This document shows positions 50,775 to 59,529 of a DNA stretch of 64,000 nt, in pieces. The stretch is from Arhodomonas sp051195215. GTDB lineage: Bacteria > Pseudomonadota > Gammaproteobacteria > Nitrococcales > Nitrococcaceae. The first letter of the stretch is position 1. Every line of letters starts with the position of its first letter. Made by a program: the position numbers and the translations under genes. Below the pieces are notes generated by a model, which ran no database searches, was not told where the DNA came from, and saw only the letters and a program-made list of their open reading frames with translations. Where the stretch lies: the NCBI RefSeq assembly GCF_051195215.1, contig NZ_JBNAZM010000001.1, positions 124,001 to 188,000 on the forward strand. The letters are read 5' to 3'.

Positions 50775-50803
50775 AACATACCCCATACGCTGGCGTATGG
50801 CAA
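50775..50803 (-). promoter_or_regulatory. Promoter of the tetR-fad operon
   Basis: On the minus strand TTGCCA (50803-50798) and TATGTT (50780-50775) are separated by 17 bases, a good sigma-70 layout. Transcription would start near 50768, between the two operators. Confidence 0.6.
50783..50800. promoter_or_regulatory. Operator O2 of the tetR-fad operon
   Basis: CCATACGCTGGCGTATGG: a perfect palindrome with 8-bp arms and a 2-base centre. It fills the spacer of the predicted promoter, so bound repressor would block RNA polymerase. Confidence 0.75.
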
Positions 50804-50840
50804 GCACACGCCCATCCCCGATCGACACGGACCGGATGCG

Positions 50841-50874
50841 AAAAAAAGCCCGGCGCCGTAGTGGCCACCGGGCT
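50841..50874 (-). terminator. Terminator of the yceI gene
   Basis: AGCCCGG (50847-50853) pairs with CCGGGCT (50868-50874). On the minus strand the stem is followed by a run of seven T (50847 down to about 50841), 30 bases after the yceI stop. Confidence 0.75.
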
Positions 50875-50903
50875 CTGACCAGGTGCGTGTCGGCGATACG
50901 ACG

Positions 50904-51500
50904 CTAGTTCTGGGCGACCTTCTCGGAGTCGCGGGCAACCCCCTCGGCCTGGATACGGATGTCCACGGTATCGCCGATCGCCGGGAGACCGTAATCCATG
51001 CCGAACGTCGAGCGCTCGATCTCGGCGACTGCGTTGAACCCGCAGACGTGCTCGCCATTCATCGGGTGCTCGCCGCAGTTGATCTTGTTCACCTTCAGCG
51101 TCACCGGGCGGGTCTTGCCGAGCATAGTTAGCTCGCCCTCAATGGTGGCCTCGTCCTCGCCCTCGAACGTCACCTCGGTGGACTCATAGGTGATTTCGGG
51201 GTGCTGCTGGACAGCGAAGAAGTCGTCGGAGCGCAGGTGTTCGTCGCGCTTCTCGTGCCCGGTATCGATGGAGTCCGCGCTGATGGTCACGCTGACACTC
51301 GAGTTGCCACCGTCGCGGTCCAGAACGAACGAGCCGGATGTCTGGTCGAATTGCCCCCCCATCACCGAAAAGCCGAGATGGCTGACTTCGAAGTACGGGT
51401 AGGTGTGGGAGGAATCGATCTCGTAGGTCTGGGCGGCCGTGGCCACCATCGGGGCGGTCGCGAGCGCGAACGCGCCCCAGCGCAGCATGCGTGTGCTCAT
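50904..51500 (-). CDS. yceI: YceI-family periplasmic lipid-binding protein
   Basis: A 198-residue protein from ATG 51500 with AAGGAG upstream; the 139-codon extension in the same frame is rejected. The signal peptide is cut near Ala-Thr-Ala-Ala (about 23). The lipocalin-like YceI barrel starts Tyr-Glu-Ile-Asp-Ser-Ser-His-Thr and contains Ser-His-Leu-Gly-Phe-Ser-Val near 41 and Ile-Glu-Gly-Glu-Leu-Thr-Met-Leu-Gly near 121. YceI proteins bind isoprenoid or fatty-chain molecules; in some bacteria they are base- or stress-induced. Ligand unknown here. Confidence 0.92.
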   Translation of the reverse strand: MSTRMLRWGAFALATAPMVATAAQTYEIDSSHTYPYFEVSHLGFSVMGGQFDQTSGSFVLDRDGGNSSVSVTISADSIDTGHEKRDEHLRSDDFFAVQQHPEITYESTEVTFEGEDEATIEGELTMLGKTRPVTLKVNKINCGEHPMNGEHVCGFNAVAEIERSTFGMDYGLPAIGDTVDIRIQAEGVARDSEKVAQN

Positions 51501-51706
51501 ACCATCTCCTTGTCGCTTAATTCCGTCATATGCCAAACGGGTTACCAATCTACTCACAGGTGCGCAGTACGTCACCCGCCCCCAACGGGAGGAGACCTCC
51601 AGGACATACGCACCAGCCAGCGCGCCTGCCCGGCCCGCTCGCAAGTACCGGGCAGTCACGGTGTTTGCGACAACATCACCGCTGAAGGGTTTCGTAGCGG
51701 GCTGCG

Positions 51707-51952
51707 TCAATCCTGGGAATCGGATGGAGGGCGCACGACCCGCCGTCGGGTTCGAAACTTGACCTTGACGTCCCGACCCGCGCCATCCGTGTGTTTCGTG
51801 GTGGTGTCGCCGGCCGGGGGCTCGGGTGCCTGCGGTGGCGTCTCCACAGGCTCGCGGGGTGGCGAGTCGGCCTGCTGCTCGGTAGACGAGCGGCGACGGC
51901 GGACCCTGGGTGGCCAACGGCGAAACTTCTTGTCTTTGTCTACGGTGTGCAT
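51707..51952 (-). CDS. Small Arg/Pro-rich protein, unknown
   Basis: An 81-residue frame from ATG 51952, chosen for the GGGAGCGG site 4-8 bases upstream over an ATG at 51970. Both ends are strongly basic (Lys-Lys-Phe-Arg-Arg-Trp-Pro-Pro-Arg-Val-Arg-Arg-Arg-Arg near 7-20 and Lys-Phe-Arg-Thr-Arg-Arg-Arg near 63-70) and resemble each other, with an acidic Pro-rich linker between. It is probably disordered and could bind nucleic acid or polyphosphate; I do not recognise it. It might be an artefact of high GC. Confidence 0.45.
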   Translation of the reverse strand: MHTVDKDKKFRRWPPRVRRRRSSTEQQADSPPREPVETPPQAPEPPAGDTTTKHTDGAGRDVKVKFRTRRRVVRPPSDSQD

Positions 51953-52363
51953 CGTCCGCTCCCTTGCCATAGGCGGGGCTGGTCTTCTGCGGTGGCTAAT
52001 CGGCCCGAAAGGCGTTGCGACGCGTCAGCCCCTTCCTGCGCCGAAGGGACAAGGCGCGCGCCTCTCGCCTCCGAAGCGCTCCAGCACTCTGACGCATGGG
52101 GGTGACCTCCGAGCTGGTTGGGTGATGAGGGTGGTTTGCTACGGTTTCAAGATACAGTGAAGACCCCAAGGACCTCTGACGCCACTACGAGCTATTGCAC
52201 GCTCTCACAGGCAACGCATGACACCCCTCTAGCCGCTGGTCGGAACCTGGCCGGACGGCGAGCCCGGCAACGCCAGCGACGCCTTGCGGTCACACGGCAG
52301 TAACGCGCATTGGTTACAGTGACGTTACGCTTTTGTGAACGGCACGAGGGAGCACGCGCCATA
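51953..52363. other. Intergenic region upstream of ppk
   Basis: About 400 bases without a credible gene. A stretch before the ppk start (GGTTACAGTGACGTTACG near 52313-52330) has repeated GTTAC/GTAAC-like blocks, which could be a regulatory site, but it does not match a good Pho box. GAGGGAG about 10 bases before the ppk ATG is the ribosome site. Nothing else is clear. Confidence 0.4.
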
Positions 52364-54445
52364 ATGGATACCCCGGACCTACGCAGCCCGGAGCTCTACC
52401 TCAACCGGCAGTTGAGCATGCTCGAATTCAACCGCCGGGTGCTCGAACAGGCCCGCGACCAGGCAACCCCGCTGCTCGAGCGGCTGAAGTTCCTGTGCAT
52501 TGCCAGCAGCAACCTGGACGAGTTCTTCGAGATCCGTGTCGCGGGCCTGAAGCAGGCACTGGAGATGGGAGCGACCCAGGCCGGCCCCGATAACCGAACG
52601 CCCCAGGAAGTGCTGCGCGAGATCGGTCTGCGCGCCCACGAGATCGTCACAGAGCAGTACCGGGTGCTCAACGACGTGCTGGTCCCGGAGCTTGCCACCC
52701 ACGATATCCGCTTCCTGCGCCGCTCCGAGTGGGGGGCAGAGCAACGCGACTGGGTCCGCGACTACTTCTATTCCTCGCTGCTGCCGGTGCTGAGCCCACT
52801 GGGCCTCGACCCGGCGCATCCGTTTCCACAGGTGCTCAACAAGAGCCTGAACTTCATCGTCTCGCTCGAGGGCAAGGACGCCTTCGGGCGCAACAGCGGC
52901 CTGGCGGTCGTCCAGGCGCCCCGCGCCCTGCCCCGCATCATCCACCTGCCGCCGGAGCTCGAGGGCAGCGGGCCGTGGGATTTCGTCTTTCTCTCTTCCA
53001 TCATCCACGCGCACGTCAACGATCTGTTTCCGGGCATGAACGCACGCGGCTGCTACCAGTTCCGCGTAACACGCAACAGCGATCTGTACGTGGACGAGGA
53101 AGAGGTGGACGACCTCCTGCGGGCCATGGAGGGCGAGCTGCCGTCGCGACGCTACGGCGATGCGGTGCGCCTCGAGGTCGCGGCTAACTGCCCGGAGCAC
53201 ATGTCCGACTTCTTGCTCGAGGAGTTCGAGCTCGGCCGCGACGACCTGTACCAGGTCAACGGGCCGGTCAACCTCAACCGCCTGCTCGCGGTGTTCGACC
53301 TTGTCGACCGCCCGGATTTCAAGTACGCCGCCTTCACCCCGGGGCTGCCGGCGCAGTTCGCCCATGCCAGCGACCTGTTCAAGGTGCTGCGCGACCGTGA
53401 CGTGCTCCTTCACCACCCCTACGAATCATTCGCACCGGTGGTGGAGTTCCTGCGCCAGGCTGCCGCCGATCCCGAGGTGCTCGCCATCAAGCAGACCCTC
53501 TACCGCACCGGGCCGGATTCCGTGCTCGTCGATCACCTGGTGGTCGCGGCGCGCGCCGGCAAGGAGGTCACCGTGGTCGTGGAGCTGCGCGCGCGCTTCG
53601 ACGAAGAAGCCAACATCAAACTCGCCAACCGGCTTCAGGAAGCCGGCGCGCATGTCGTCTATGGCGTCGTCGGACACAAGACGCACGCGAAGATGATCCT
53701 GGTGGTGCGTCGCGAAGGCCGGCGGCTGAGCCACTACGTGCACCTGGGCACGGGCAACTACCATTCCCGCACGGCCCGGCTGTACACGGACTACGGCCTG
53801 CTCACGGCCGACCGCCAGATCGGCGAGGACGTTCATCGCATATTTCTGCAGCTCACCAGCCTGGGCAAGGTTTCGGCGCTGTCGAAGCTGCTGGAGTCGC
53901 CTTTCACGCTCCACGAGGGCATGGTCGCCAAGATCGAGCGCGAGGCGGAACATGCACGTGCCGGGCATGAGGCACGCATCATCGTGAAGGTGAACTCGCT
54001 GGTGGAGCCGCGAGTGATTCAGGCCCTCTACGCCGCTGGCATGGCGGGTGTCTCCATTGACCTCATCGTGCGCGGCATGTGCTCACTGCGGCCGGGCCTG
54101 CCCGGTATCTCGGAGAACATCCGGGTCCGCTCGGTGATCGGTCGCTTCCTCGAACACACGCGGGTGTTCTATTTCGCCAACGCGGGCGCTGCGGAGCTTT
54201 ACTGCAGCAGTGCCGACTGGATGGAACGCAACTTCTTCCGCCGGGTCGAGGCATGCTTCCCGATCACCGACACGGAGCTGCGCACCCGCGTGCTCGACGA
54301 CCTCCAGTGCTACCTGGACGACAATTGCCAGGCCTGGGAGCTGCAGTCCGACGGCAGCTACCAGCGGCTCACACCTGCGCCGGACACGCCGGCTTACGCC
54401 GCGCAGATCGAGCTTCTGCGCCGACGCTCGGAAACGGGATACTAG
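52364..54445 (+). CDS. ppk: Polyphosphate kinase 1
   Basis: Makes inorganic polyphosphate from ATP at the inner-membrane face, 693 residues (E. coli 688). The N-terminal domain begins Leu-Tyr-Leu-Asn-Arg-Gln-Leu-Ser-Met-Leu-Glu-Phe-Asn. The phosphorylated histidine is His441 in Lys-Thr-His-Ala-Lys, and the second catalytic histidine is His598 in Glu-His-Thr-Arg-Val. It converges on ppx 66 bp away, so the synthesising and degrading enzymes are not in one operon. Confidence 0.96.
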   Translation: MDTPDLRSPELYLNRQLSMLEFNRRVLEQARDQATPLLERLKFLCIASSNLDEFFEIRVAGLKQALEMGATQAGPDNRTPQEVLREIGLRAHEIVTEQYRVLNDVLVPELATHDIRFLRRSEWGAEQRDWVRDYFYSSLLPVLSPLGLDPAHPFPQVLNKSLNFIVSLEGKDAFGRNSGLAVVQAPRALPRIIHLPPELEGSGPWDFVFLSSIIHAHVNDLFPGMNARGCYQFRVTRNSDLYVDEEEVDDLLRAMEGELPSRRYGDAVRLEVAANCPEHMSDFLLEEFELGRDDLYQVNGPVNLNRLLAVFDLVDRPDFKYAAFTPGLPAQFAHASDLFKVLRDRDVLLHHPYESFAPVVEFLRQAAADPEVLAIKQTLYRTGPDSVLVDHLVVAARAGKEVTVVVELRARFDEEANIKLANRLQEAGAHVVYGVVGHKTHAKMILVVRREGRRLSHYVHLGTGNYHSRTARLYTDYGLLTADRQIGEDVHRIFLQLTSLGKVSALSKLLESPFTLHEGMVAKIEREAEHARAGHEARIIVKVNSLVEPRVIQALYAAGMAGVSIDLIVRGMCSLRPGLPGISENIRVRSVIGRFLEHTRVFYFANAGAAELYCSSADWMERNFFRRVEACFPITDTELRTRVLDDLQCYLDDNCQAWELQSDGSYQRLTPAPDTPAYAAQIELLRRRSETGY

Positions 54446-54510
54446 TGTCCCGGACACCAGCGCATGATCGCTCGGCGGGTCGCTCGCTACGCGGCTCGCC
54501 GGCGGAGCGC

Positions 54511-56013
54511 TCACCCGAATCGCAGGGTGAAACCCGCCGCCGCGAGGTAGTCGGCCTCGGCACGCAGATCCGCCTCGGCAAGCGGGTGGGCCCCGAGCCA
54601 GCCCGGTGGGAACGTGAGCGCCAGGCAGTCGTCATCGACGGCCACGTGGATGTCCGGAAGCCCCGCCGGACTCCGTCCGCGATGCAGCACCACCGCCAGT
54701 CGCAACAGCACGGCAAGGCGGCGCGCACGCGCGGCACGATCATCGCCGATTTCCCGGAACGGTGACGCCGCGAACTTGCGCCGGTGCACGCGCACAAGCG
54801 CCGCCAGCTCCCGCTGCTCTTCGCGGGAGAAACCGGGCAGATCGCTGTAGCTGACGATGTAGGCTCCATGCTTGTGATACTGGCTGTGAGAGATATCCAG
54901 GCCCACCTCATGGGCCCGCGCCGCCCAGCGCAGTACCTGCTCTGCAGTCTCGTCCACAAGCGCCCAGGAGCGCGCCACCCGGCTCAGAAGAGCGACGGCG
55001 GTCGCCTCGACACGGCGTGCATGCGATACGTCCACATGATAGCGGGCTGCCAGCGCCTCGATGGCCGCGCTGCGCACGTCCTGGTGGCGGATGCGTCCGA
55101 CGAGATCGTAGAGAGCGCCTTCCCGCAGCGCCCCGTCAGCGGCCTCCATGCGCTCGATACCAAGCGCCTCGAACGCCCCGGCGAGGACCGCGACGCCCCC
55201 CGGCAGCACCTGGGCGCGCCGCGCGCTCACGCCCTTGAAGTCGATGGCCTCGAGAGACCCGGCCTTGCGCACCGCCCGAACCAGACGCTCCAACCCATCG
55301 GGGGTAATCGTTCCGTCCGTCCAGCCCTGCTCGCGCAGCGCCGTTGCGATGGCCCGTATCGTCCCGGAGGCGCCCACGGCCCGATCCCAGCCGCGGGCGA
55401 TGAAGTGCCCCTGCACCGGCTCGAGCTCCATGAGCGCGGCCATGCGGGCCCGTTTCAGCGCTGCGGCGGTGATGCGCCCATCCGGAAAGTACCGCTGCGT
55501 GAAGCTTACGCAGCCCATGTGCAGGCTCTCCAGATAGGTAGGCGTGAGTCGCTCTCCGAGTACGAACTCCGTGCTGCCGCCACCGATATCCACCACCAGA
55601 CGCCGCTCGCGCACTTCGGCGAGGCTGTGAGCGACGCCGAGGTAGATAAGCCGCGCCTCCTCGTAGCCGGATACCACCTCGATCTCGTGGCCGATGGCGC
55701 GCTCCGCTTCAGCGACGAATCCCCGGGCATCCCGGGCCTGGCGTAGCGTGTTCGTGCCGATCACGCGAACCGACTCCGGCGGCAACGCCCGCAGGCGCTG
55801 CCCGAACCGGGCCAGGCACGCAAGCGCCCGCTCACGGGCATCCGTGGACAACCGGCGGGCGTCGTCGAGACCTGCGGCCAGGCGTACCGGCTCGCGCAGG
55901 CGATCGAGCACCTGAAGCTGGCCGTTGGAAACCCGGGCGGCGACCAGGTGGAAGCTGTTCGACCCGAGATCGACCGCTGCCACCTCGTCGGACGGCTGCT
56001 CCGTGGTGCTCAT
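54511..56013 (-). CDS. ppx: Exopolyphosphatase, Ppx/GppA family
   Basis: Degrades polyphosphate, or pppGpp in GppA relatives. It has 500 residues from ATG 56013, near E. coli Ppx (513). The N-terminal phosphate loop is Asp-Leu-Gly-Ser-Asn-Ser-Phe-His (15-22), the second Asp-Ile-Gly-Gly-Gly-Ser-Thr-Glu near 145. The C-terminal HD-like helical domain has a Tyr-His-Lys-His-Gly-Ala-Tyr block near 405. It is the last gene of moxR-VWA-sixA-ppx, 13 bp after sixA. Confidence 0.93.
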   Translation of the reverse strand: MSTTEQPSDEVAAVDLGSNSFHLVAARVSNGQLQVLDRLREPVRLAAGLDDARRLSTDARERALACLARFGQRLRALPPESVRVIGTNTLRQARDARGFVAEAERAIGHEIEVVSGYEEARLIYLGVAHSLAEVRERRLVVDIGGGSTEFVLGERLTPTYLESLHMGCVSFTQRYFPDGRITAAALKRARMAALMELEPVQGHFIARGWDRAVGASGTIRAIATALREQGWTDGTITPDGLERLVRAVRKAGSLEAIDFKGVSARRAQVLPGGVAVLAGAFEALGIERMEAADGALREGALYDLVGRIRHQDVRSAAIEALAARYHVDVSHARRVEATAVALLSRVARSWALVDETAEQVLRWAARAHEVGLDISHSQYHKHGAYIVSYSDLPGFSREEQRELAALVRVHRRKFAASPFREIGDDRAARARRLAVLLRLAVVLHRGRSPAGLPDIHVAVDDDCLALTFPPGWLGAHPLAEADLRAEADYLAAAGFTLRFG

Positions 56014-56026
56014 GTGCGCAGGTCCT

Positions 56027-56536
56027 CTATGTGCCGAGCCGCCGGCTGAGTCGTGGCGGCAAAAACCATTCGAGCTCGCCGCCGCCGGCACACGGCTCCC
56101 CGGCGAATCGCAGCAGGGCGGCGCCGGCTTTCTTCAACGGCATGGGTGGCGCACCAGGGCCCGCTACAGCCTCGCCGAGCCACTCGCCCAGCCCCGGCTC
56201 GTGCCCGACGACGCACATGGTTCCCCGGCTCTCGCCGGCCGCCAGGTACGCGAACAGTGCATCGGTTCGCACGCCGGGAGTCAGCGCTCGGGTCTCGTCG
56301 AGCACCGCCTTCGGGCAGGCATCGGCCAGCAACCGGGCGGTCTCCGTCGCACGCGTCAGCGGGCTGTGGGCGATGCCCACGATATCGTCCTCCACCGTGG
56401 CAATACCGGCGGCGGTGGCGCGCATGCGCCGGATACCTCGATCGGTCAGCGCTCGCCGCTCGTCCGGAATGCCGCCCCGGGCGGCCTCGTCGCGATCTTC
56501 GGCGATGGCGTGGCGTAACACGATGACGCGTCGCAT
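56027..56536 (-). CDS. sixA: Phosphohistidine phosphatase SixA
   Basis: A 169-residue histidine phosphatase with the catalytic Leu-Arg-His at 7-9 (Arg8, His9), Ser-Pro-Leu-Thr-Arg-Ala near 58 and the second catalytic His in Val-Gly-His-Glu-Pro-Gly near 110. SixA removes phosphate from histidine; in E. coli it acts on the nitrogen-PTS protein NPr. It lies 10 bp after the VWA gene and 13 bp before ppx. A phosphohistidine phosphatase next to polyphosphate enzymes, whose kinase works through phosphohistidine, is notable. Confidence 0.92.
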   Translation of the reverse strand: MRRVIVLRHAIAEDRDEAARGGIPDERRALTDRGIRRMRATAAGIATVEDDIVGIAHSPLTRATETARLLADACPKAVLDETRALTPGVRTDALFAYLAAGESRGTMCVVGHEPGLGEWLGEAVAGPGAPPMPLKKAGAALLRFAGEPCAGGGELEWFLPPRLSRRLGT

Positions 56537-56546
56537 ACCGTTCGTC

Positions 56547-57722
56547 CTATCGGTTCAGTGCCGTCATGGCGGCCTCGAGACCGTCCGGCGTCAGCGGATA
56601 CATGCGATCGCCCAGCAGTTCCCGGATCATGCCGATGGACGGCGTCCAGTTCCAGCGGTCCTCCGGCTCGGGGTTGAGCCAGACGAGCCGGGGGAAGGTG
56701 GAGCGCAGCCGTTGCAGCCACACCTCCCCCGACTCCTCGTTCCAGTGCTCCACGCTCGCGCCCGGGAACTTGATCTCGTAGGGGCTCATGCTCGCATCGC
56801 CCACCACGATGACCCGATAGTCCGGGTCGAAGGTGTGCAGGATATCCCAAGTCGGTACGACACTCGCCTGGCGGCGTGTCGCGTCCTGCCACACGCCTTC
56901 GTACAGGCAGTTGTGGAAATAGAAGTACTCCAGATGCTTGAACTCCGTGCGGGCGGCCGAGAACAACGCTTCACAGATAGGCACGTGATCGTCCATGGAG
57001 CCGCCGACGTCGAAGAACACCAGCAACCGCGCCGCGTTGTGGCGCTCGGGCACCATGCGCAGATCGAGCTGTCCGCCGCGTTGCGCGGTGGAATGAATAG
57101 TGCTTTCGAGATCGAGCTCCTCGCCCGCCCCCTCGCGCGCGAACCGCCGCAGCCGTCGCAACGCCACCTGTAGATTGCGCACGTCCAGGGCGCGATCGCC
57201 GTCGAGGTTACGAAACCGCCGCTGGTCCCAGACCTTGACGGCTCGCCGGTGGCGCGATCGATCCTGGCCAATACGCACCCCTTCCGGGTTGTAGCCGTAA
57301 GCCCCGAACGGCGACCGCCCCGCCGTACCAATCCACTTGCTGCCACCCTGGTGGCGCTCGGTCTGCTCGGCCAGACGCTCGCGCAACGTGCGCATGAGCG
57401 CCTCCCAGCCCAGCCCTTGCAGCCTGGCCCGTTCCTCATCGCCCAGGTGGAGCTCCGCCTGTTTACGCAGCCACTCTTCGGGCAGCTCTTCAGACAGAAC
57501 CTGGGAAATATCTTCCAGGCCATTGAACCAGCGCGAGAACACCTGATCGAACCGGTCGAAGCGTGTCTCATCCTTCACCAGGGCGGTGCGTGCCAGAACG
57601 TAGAATTCGTCGACGCTGCCCAGCGTGACACGGGCATTCAGTGCTTCCAGCAGCGACAGGAATTCGGTCACGCTCACCCGTATGCCCGCCGCCCGCAACG
57701 CCTCGAGGAACCCTATGAGCAT
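56547..57722 (-). CDS. VWA-domain protein, CoxE-like
   Basis: A 391-residue cytoplasmic protein from ATG 57722. The N-terminal half is helical and Arg-rich; the von Willebrand A domain begins near residue 230. The MIDAS motif reads Asp238-Val-Gly-Gly-Ser242, with Gly in place of the first Ser of DxSxS, a variant found in this family. Such proteins act with MoxR ATPases as chaperone pairs for metal-enzyme assembly. The moxR gene lies 72 bp upstream, the partner arrangement expected; the client is unknown. Confidence 0.88.
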   Translation of the reverse strand: MLIGFLEALRAAGIRVSVTEFLSLLEALNARVTLGSVDEFYVLARTALVKDETRFDRFDQVFSRWFNGLEDISQVLSEELPEEWLRKQAELHLGDEERARLQGLGWEALMRTLRERLAEQTERHQGGSKWIGTAGRSPFGAYGYNPEGVRIGQDRSRHRRAVKVWDQRRFRNLDGDRALDVRNLQVALRRLRRFAREGAGEELDLESTIHSTAQRGGQLDLRMVPERHNAARLLVFFDVGGSMDDHVPICEALFSAARTEFKHLEYFYFHNCLYEGVWQDATRRQASVVPTWDILHTFDPDYRVIVVGDASMSPYEIKFPGASVEHWNEESGEVWLQRLRSTFPRLVWLNPEPEDRWNWTPSIGMIRELLGDRMYPLTPDGLEAAMTALNR

Positions 57723-57794
57723 GGCGCCCCCTGATGTCCGGACCACGTGGACTGCGCGGTTCGCACGCAACTCGGCAGGATGGCCATAAGCGAT

Positions 57795-58643
57795 TCAGCC
57801 CTGCTGCCGTCGCCGTGCCATGAACATCAGCCGCTCGAACAGCCGCGTGTCCTGCTCGTTCTTGAGCAACGCACCGAACAGGGGCGGCAACGTCTTCTCG
57901 CGGTTGCTCTCGCGCAGCACCTCGGGGTCGACGTCCTCCGCCAGCAGGAGCTTCAGCCAGTCGAGCAGCTCCGAGGTGGACGGCTTCTTGCGAATACCCG
58001 GCATCTCGCGCAGTCCGAAGAACACTTCGAGCGCCTCGCGCACGAGCGTGCTTTTGATATCCGGGAAGTGAACATCGATGATGCGTTCCATGGTTTCCCG
58101 ATCCGGGAAGCTGATGTAGTGGAAGAAGCAGCGTCGAAGGAACGCATCAGGCAACTCTTTCTCGTTGTTGCTCGTGATGATCATCACCGGACGGTGATGT
58201 GCGCGCACGGTCTGCTGGGTTTCGTGGACGTGGAACTCCATGCGGTCGAGCTCGCGCAGGAGATCGTTCGGGAACTCGATGTCCGCCTTGTCGATCTCGT
58301 CGATCAGCAGCACCGGCGGTGTCTGCGATTCGAATGCGCGCCACACCGGCCCTGGAACGATGTAGTTGCCGATATCGTGCACGCGTTCGTCACCGAGCTG
58401 GGAGTCACGCAGGCGCGAGACGGCGTCGTATTCGTAGAGCCCCTGCTGCGCCTTCGACGTGGATTTGACGTGCCACTCGAAGTAAGGCATTCCGAGTGCC
58501 TGCGCCACCTCCTCGGCGAGCAGGGTCTTGCCGGTGCCCGGCTCCCCCTTGATGAGCAGTGGCCGCTGCAACGTGGCCGCAGCGTTGACGGCCATTGTCA
58601 GGTCATCGGTAGCGACGTATCGATCAGTGCCCTGAAATCGCAT
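57795..58643 (-). CDS. MoxR-family AAA ATPase
   Basis: A 282-residue AAA+ ATPase from ATG 58643 (AAGGAG upstream). Walker A is GEPGTGKT (33-40), Walker B Leu-Leu-Ile-Asp-Glu-Ile-Asp-Lys near 110, sensor 1 Ile-Ile-Thr-Ser-Asn-Asn near 153, and Leu-Arg-Arg-Cys-Phe near 166. It is the first gene of the operon and the likely motor partner of the VWA protein. Its single-domain layout fits the MoxR group that acts with CoxE-type VWA proteins. Confidence 0.92.
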   Translation of the reverse strand: MRFQGTDRYVATDDLTMAVNAAATLQRPLLIKGEPGTGKTLLAEEVAQALGMPYFEWHVKSTSKAQQGLYEYDAVSRLRDSQLGDERVHDIGNYIVPGPVWRAFESQTPPVLLIDEIDKADIEFPNDLLRELDRMEFHVHETQQTVRAHHRPVMIITSNNEKELPDAFLRRCFFHYISFPDRETMERIIDVHFPDIKSTLVREALEVFFGLREMPGIRKKPSTSELLDWLKLLLAEDVDPEVLRESNREKTLPPLFGALLKNEQDTRLFERLMFMARRRQQG

Positions 58644-58786
58644 GAGAACCCACTCTCCTTTACCGGACGCTGCGAAGCCTACCGAAAGGCGGTGGGTCGT
58701 GTCGTGGGCAGTGGCGCAGAATGGACACGGTGAGCGCGCATCGCCGCGGGGCCGTGGCTCCACCTCCAATTCTATTGCGTAACCTA

Positions 58787-58824
58787 AAAAAGGCCGCGCA
58801 AGCTACTGCTTACGCGGCCTTTTT
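58787..58824. terminator. Bidirectional terminator after the phasin gene
   Basis: A 12-bp perfect stem (58787-58798 with 58813-58824) extended by four inner pairs. A runs on the left and T runs on the right give U-tracts in both directions. It ends phasin transcription 21 bases after the stop and insulates moxR. Confidence 0.88.
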
Positions 58825-58844
58825 GAATTCTTTCAGCCGACGGA

Positions 58845-59267
58845 TCAGCTAGCCGCCTTGCGCGTGGACGACTGCGAAGCGGGCTGCGCCGATTTCGCGG
58901 TCGCCTCGGCAGCCTTGCCGGCCTTCTGAGTGACCTCGGAGACGTTCTCTTCGAACAGCTCGCGAACCTCGTTACCGAACTCTTCCTGGATGCGGACGAA
59001 CGCCTTGGCGTCATCCTGCAAGCGCTCGGTCACGTCGCGGACGACGGCCTGCTGTCCCTGCACGTACTCCTGAAAGCCCTTGACGTCCTTCACGGAGAGT
59101 CCTTCACGCAGGTTCTTCAAGCCCAGATCCGCGTACGTACGGGCCGCGTCGAACTGCTGCTGTGCCAGCTTTTCCATGCTATCGAGCACCACGCTCTGGA
59201 AACGGCGTGCCGGTTTGGCGAACCGTTCCATGGACACGTTGGCGCTGTTGAACAGCTCATCATACAT
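58845..59267 (-). CDS. phaP: Phasin (polyhydroxyalkanoate granule-associated protein)
   Basis: A 140-residue, helical, Ala/Lys/Glu-rich protein from ATG 59267 with AGGAGG 10 bases upstream. It resembles the phasin_2 family: Tyr-Asp-Glu-Leu-Phe start, Lys-Leu-Ala-Gln-Gln-Gln-Phe-Asp-Ala-Ala-Arg near 33-43, and an amphipathic coiled-coil region to 110, ending in an Ala/Ser/Lys-rich tail. Phasins coat polyhydroxybutyrate granules. No polymerase gene is in the window. It is strongly insulated by a terminator, as expected for an abundant protein. Confidence 0.88.
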   Translation of the reverse strand: MYDELFNSANVSMERFAKPARRFQSVVLDSMEKLAQQQFDAARTYADLGLKNLREGLSVKDVKGFQEYVQGQQAVVRDVTERLQDDAKAFVRIQEEFGNEVRELFEENVSEVTQKAGKAAEATAKSAQPASQSSTRKAAS

Positions 59268-59529
59268 AGCGTATAGCCTCCTTTGACGCAGTTCGGTGAT
59301 GTCTTTCACCCGTCTGCTGCTTTGCAACATAGCAAAGCCTCTTGCGCGTCGCAACATACTCGATCGGTGACCAGAACGTTCCTTATTGCGAGCGCGTGGT
59401 GTAGCTATAGGCTATTGATATGACGAGCATGTGACGGTCCGCCAGTCCGTCCGGCTTGCCGGATCGGCATGCACACGGGACATTAGGCATCACAATACCT
59501 GGTGCACGCTCACACGGAGGCGGGAAGCG

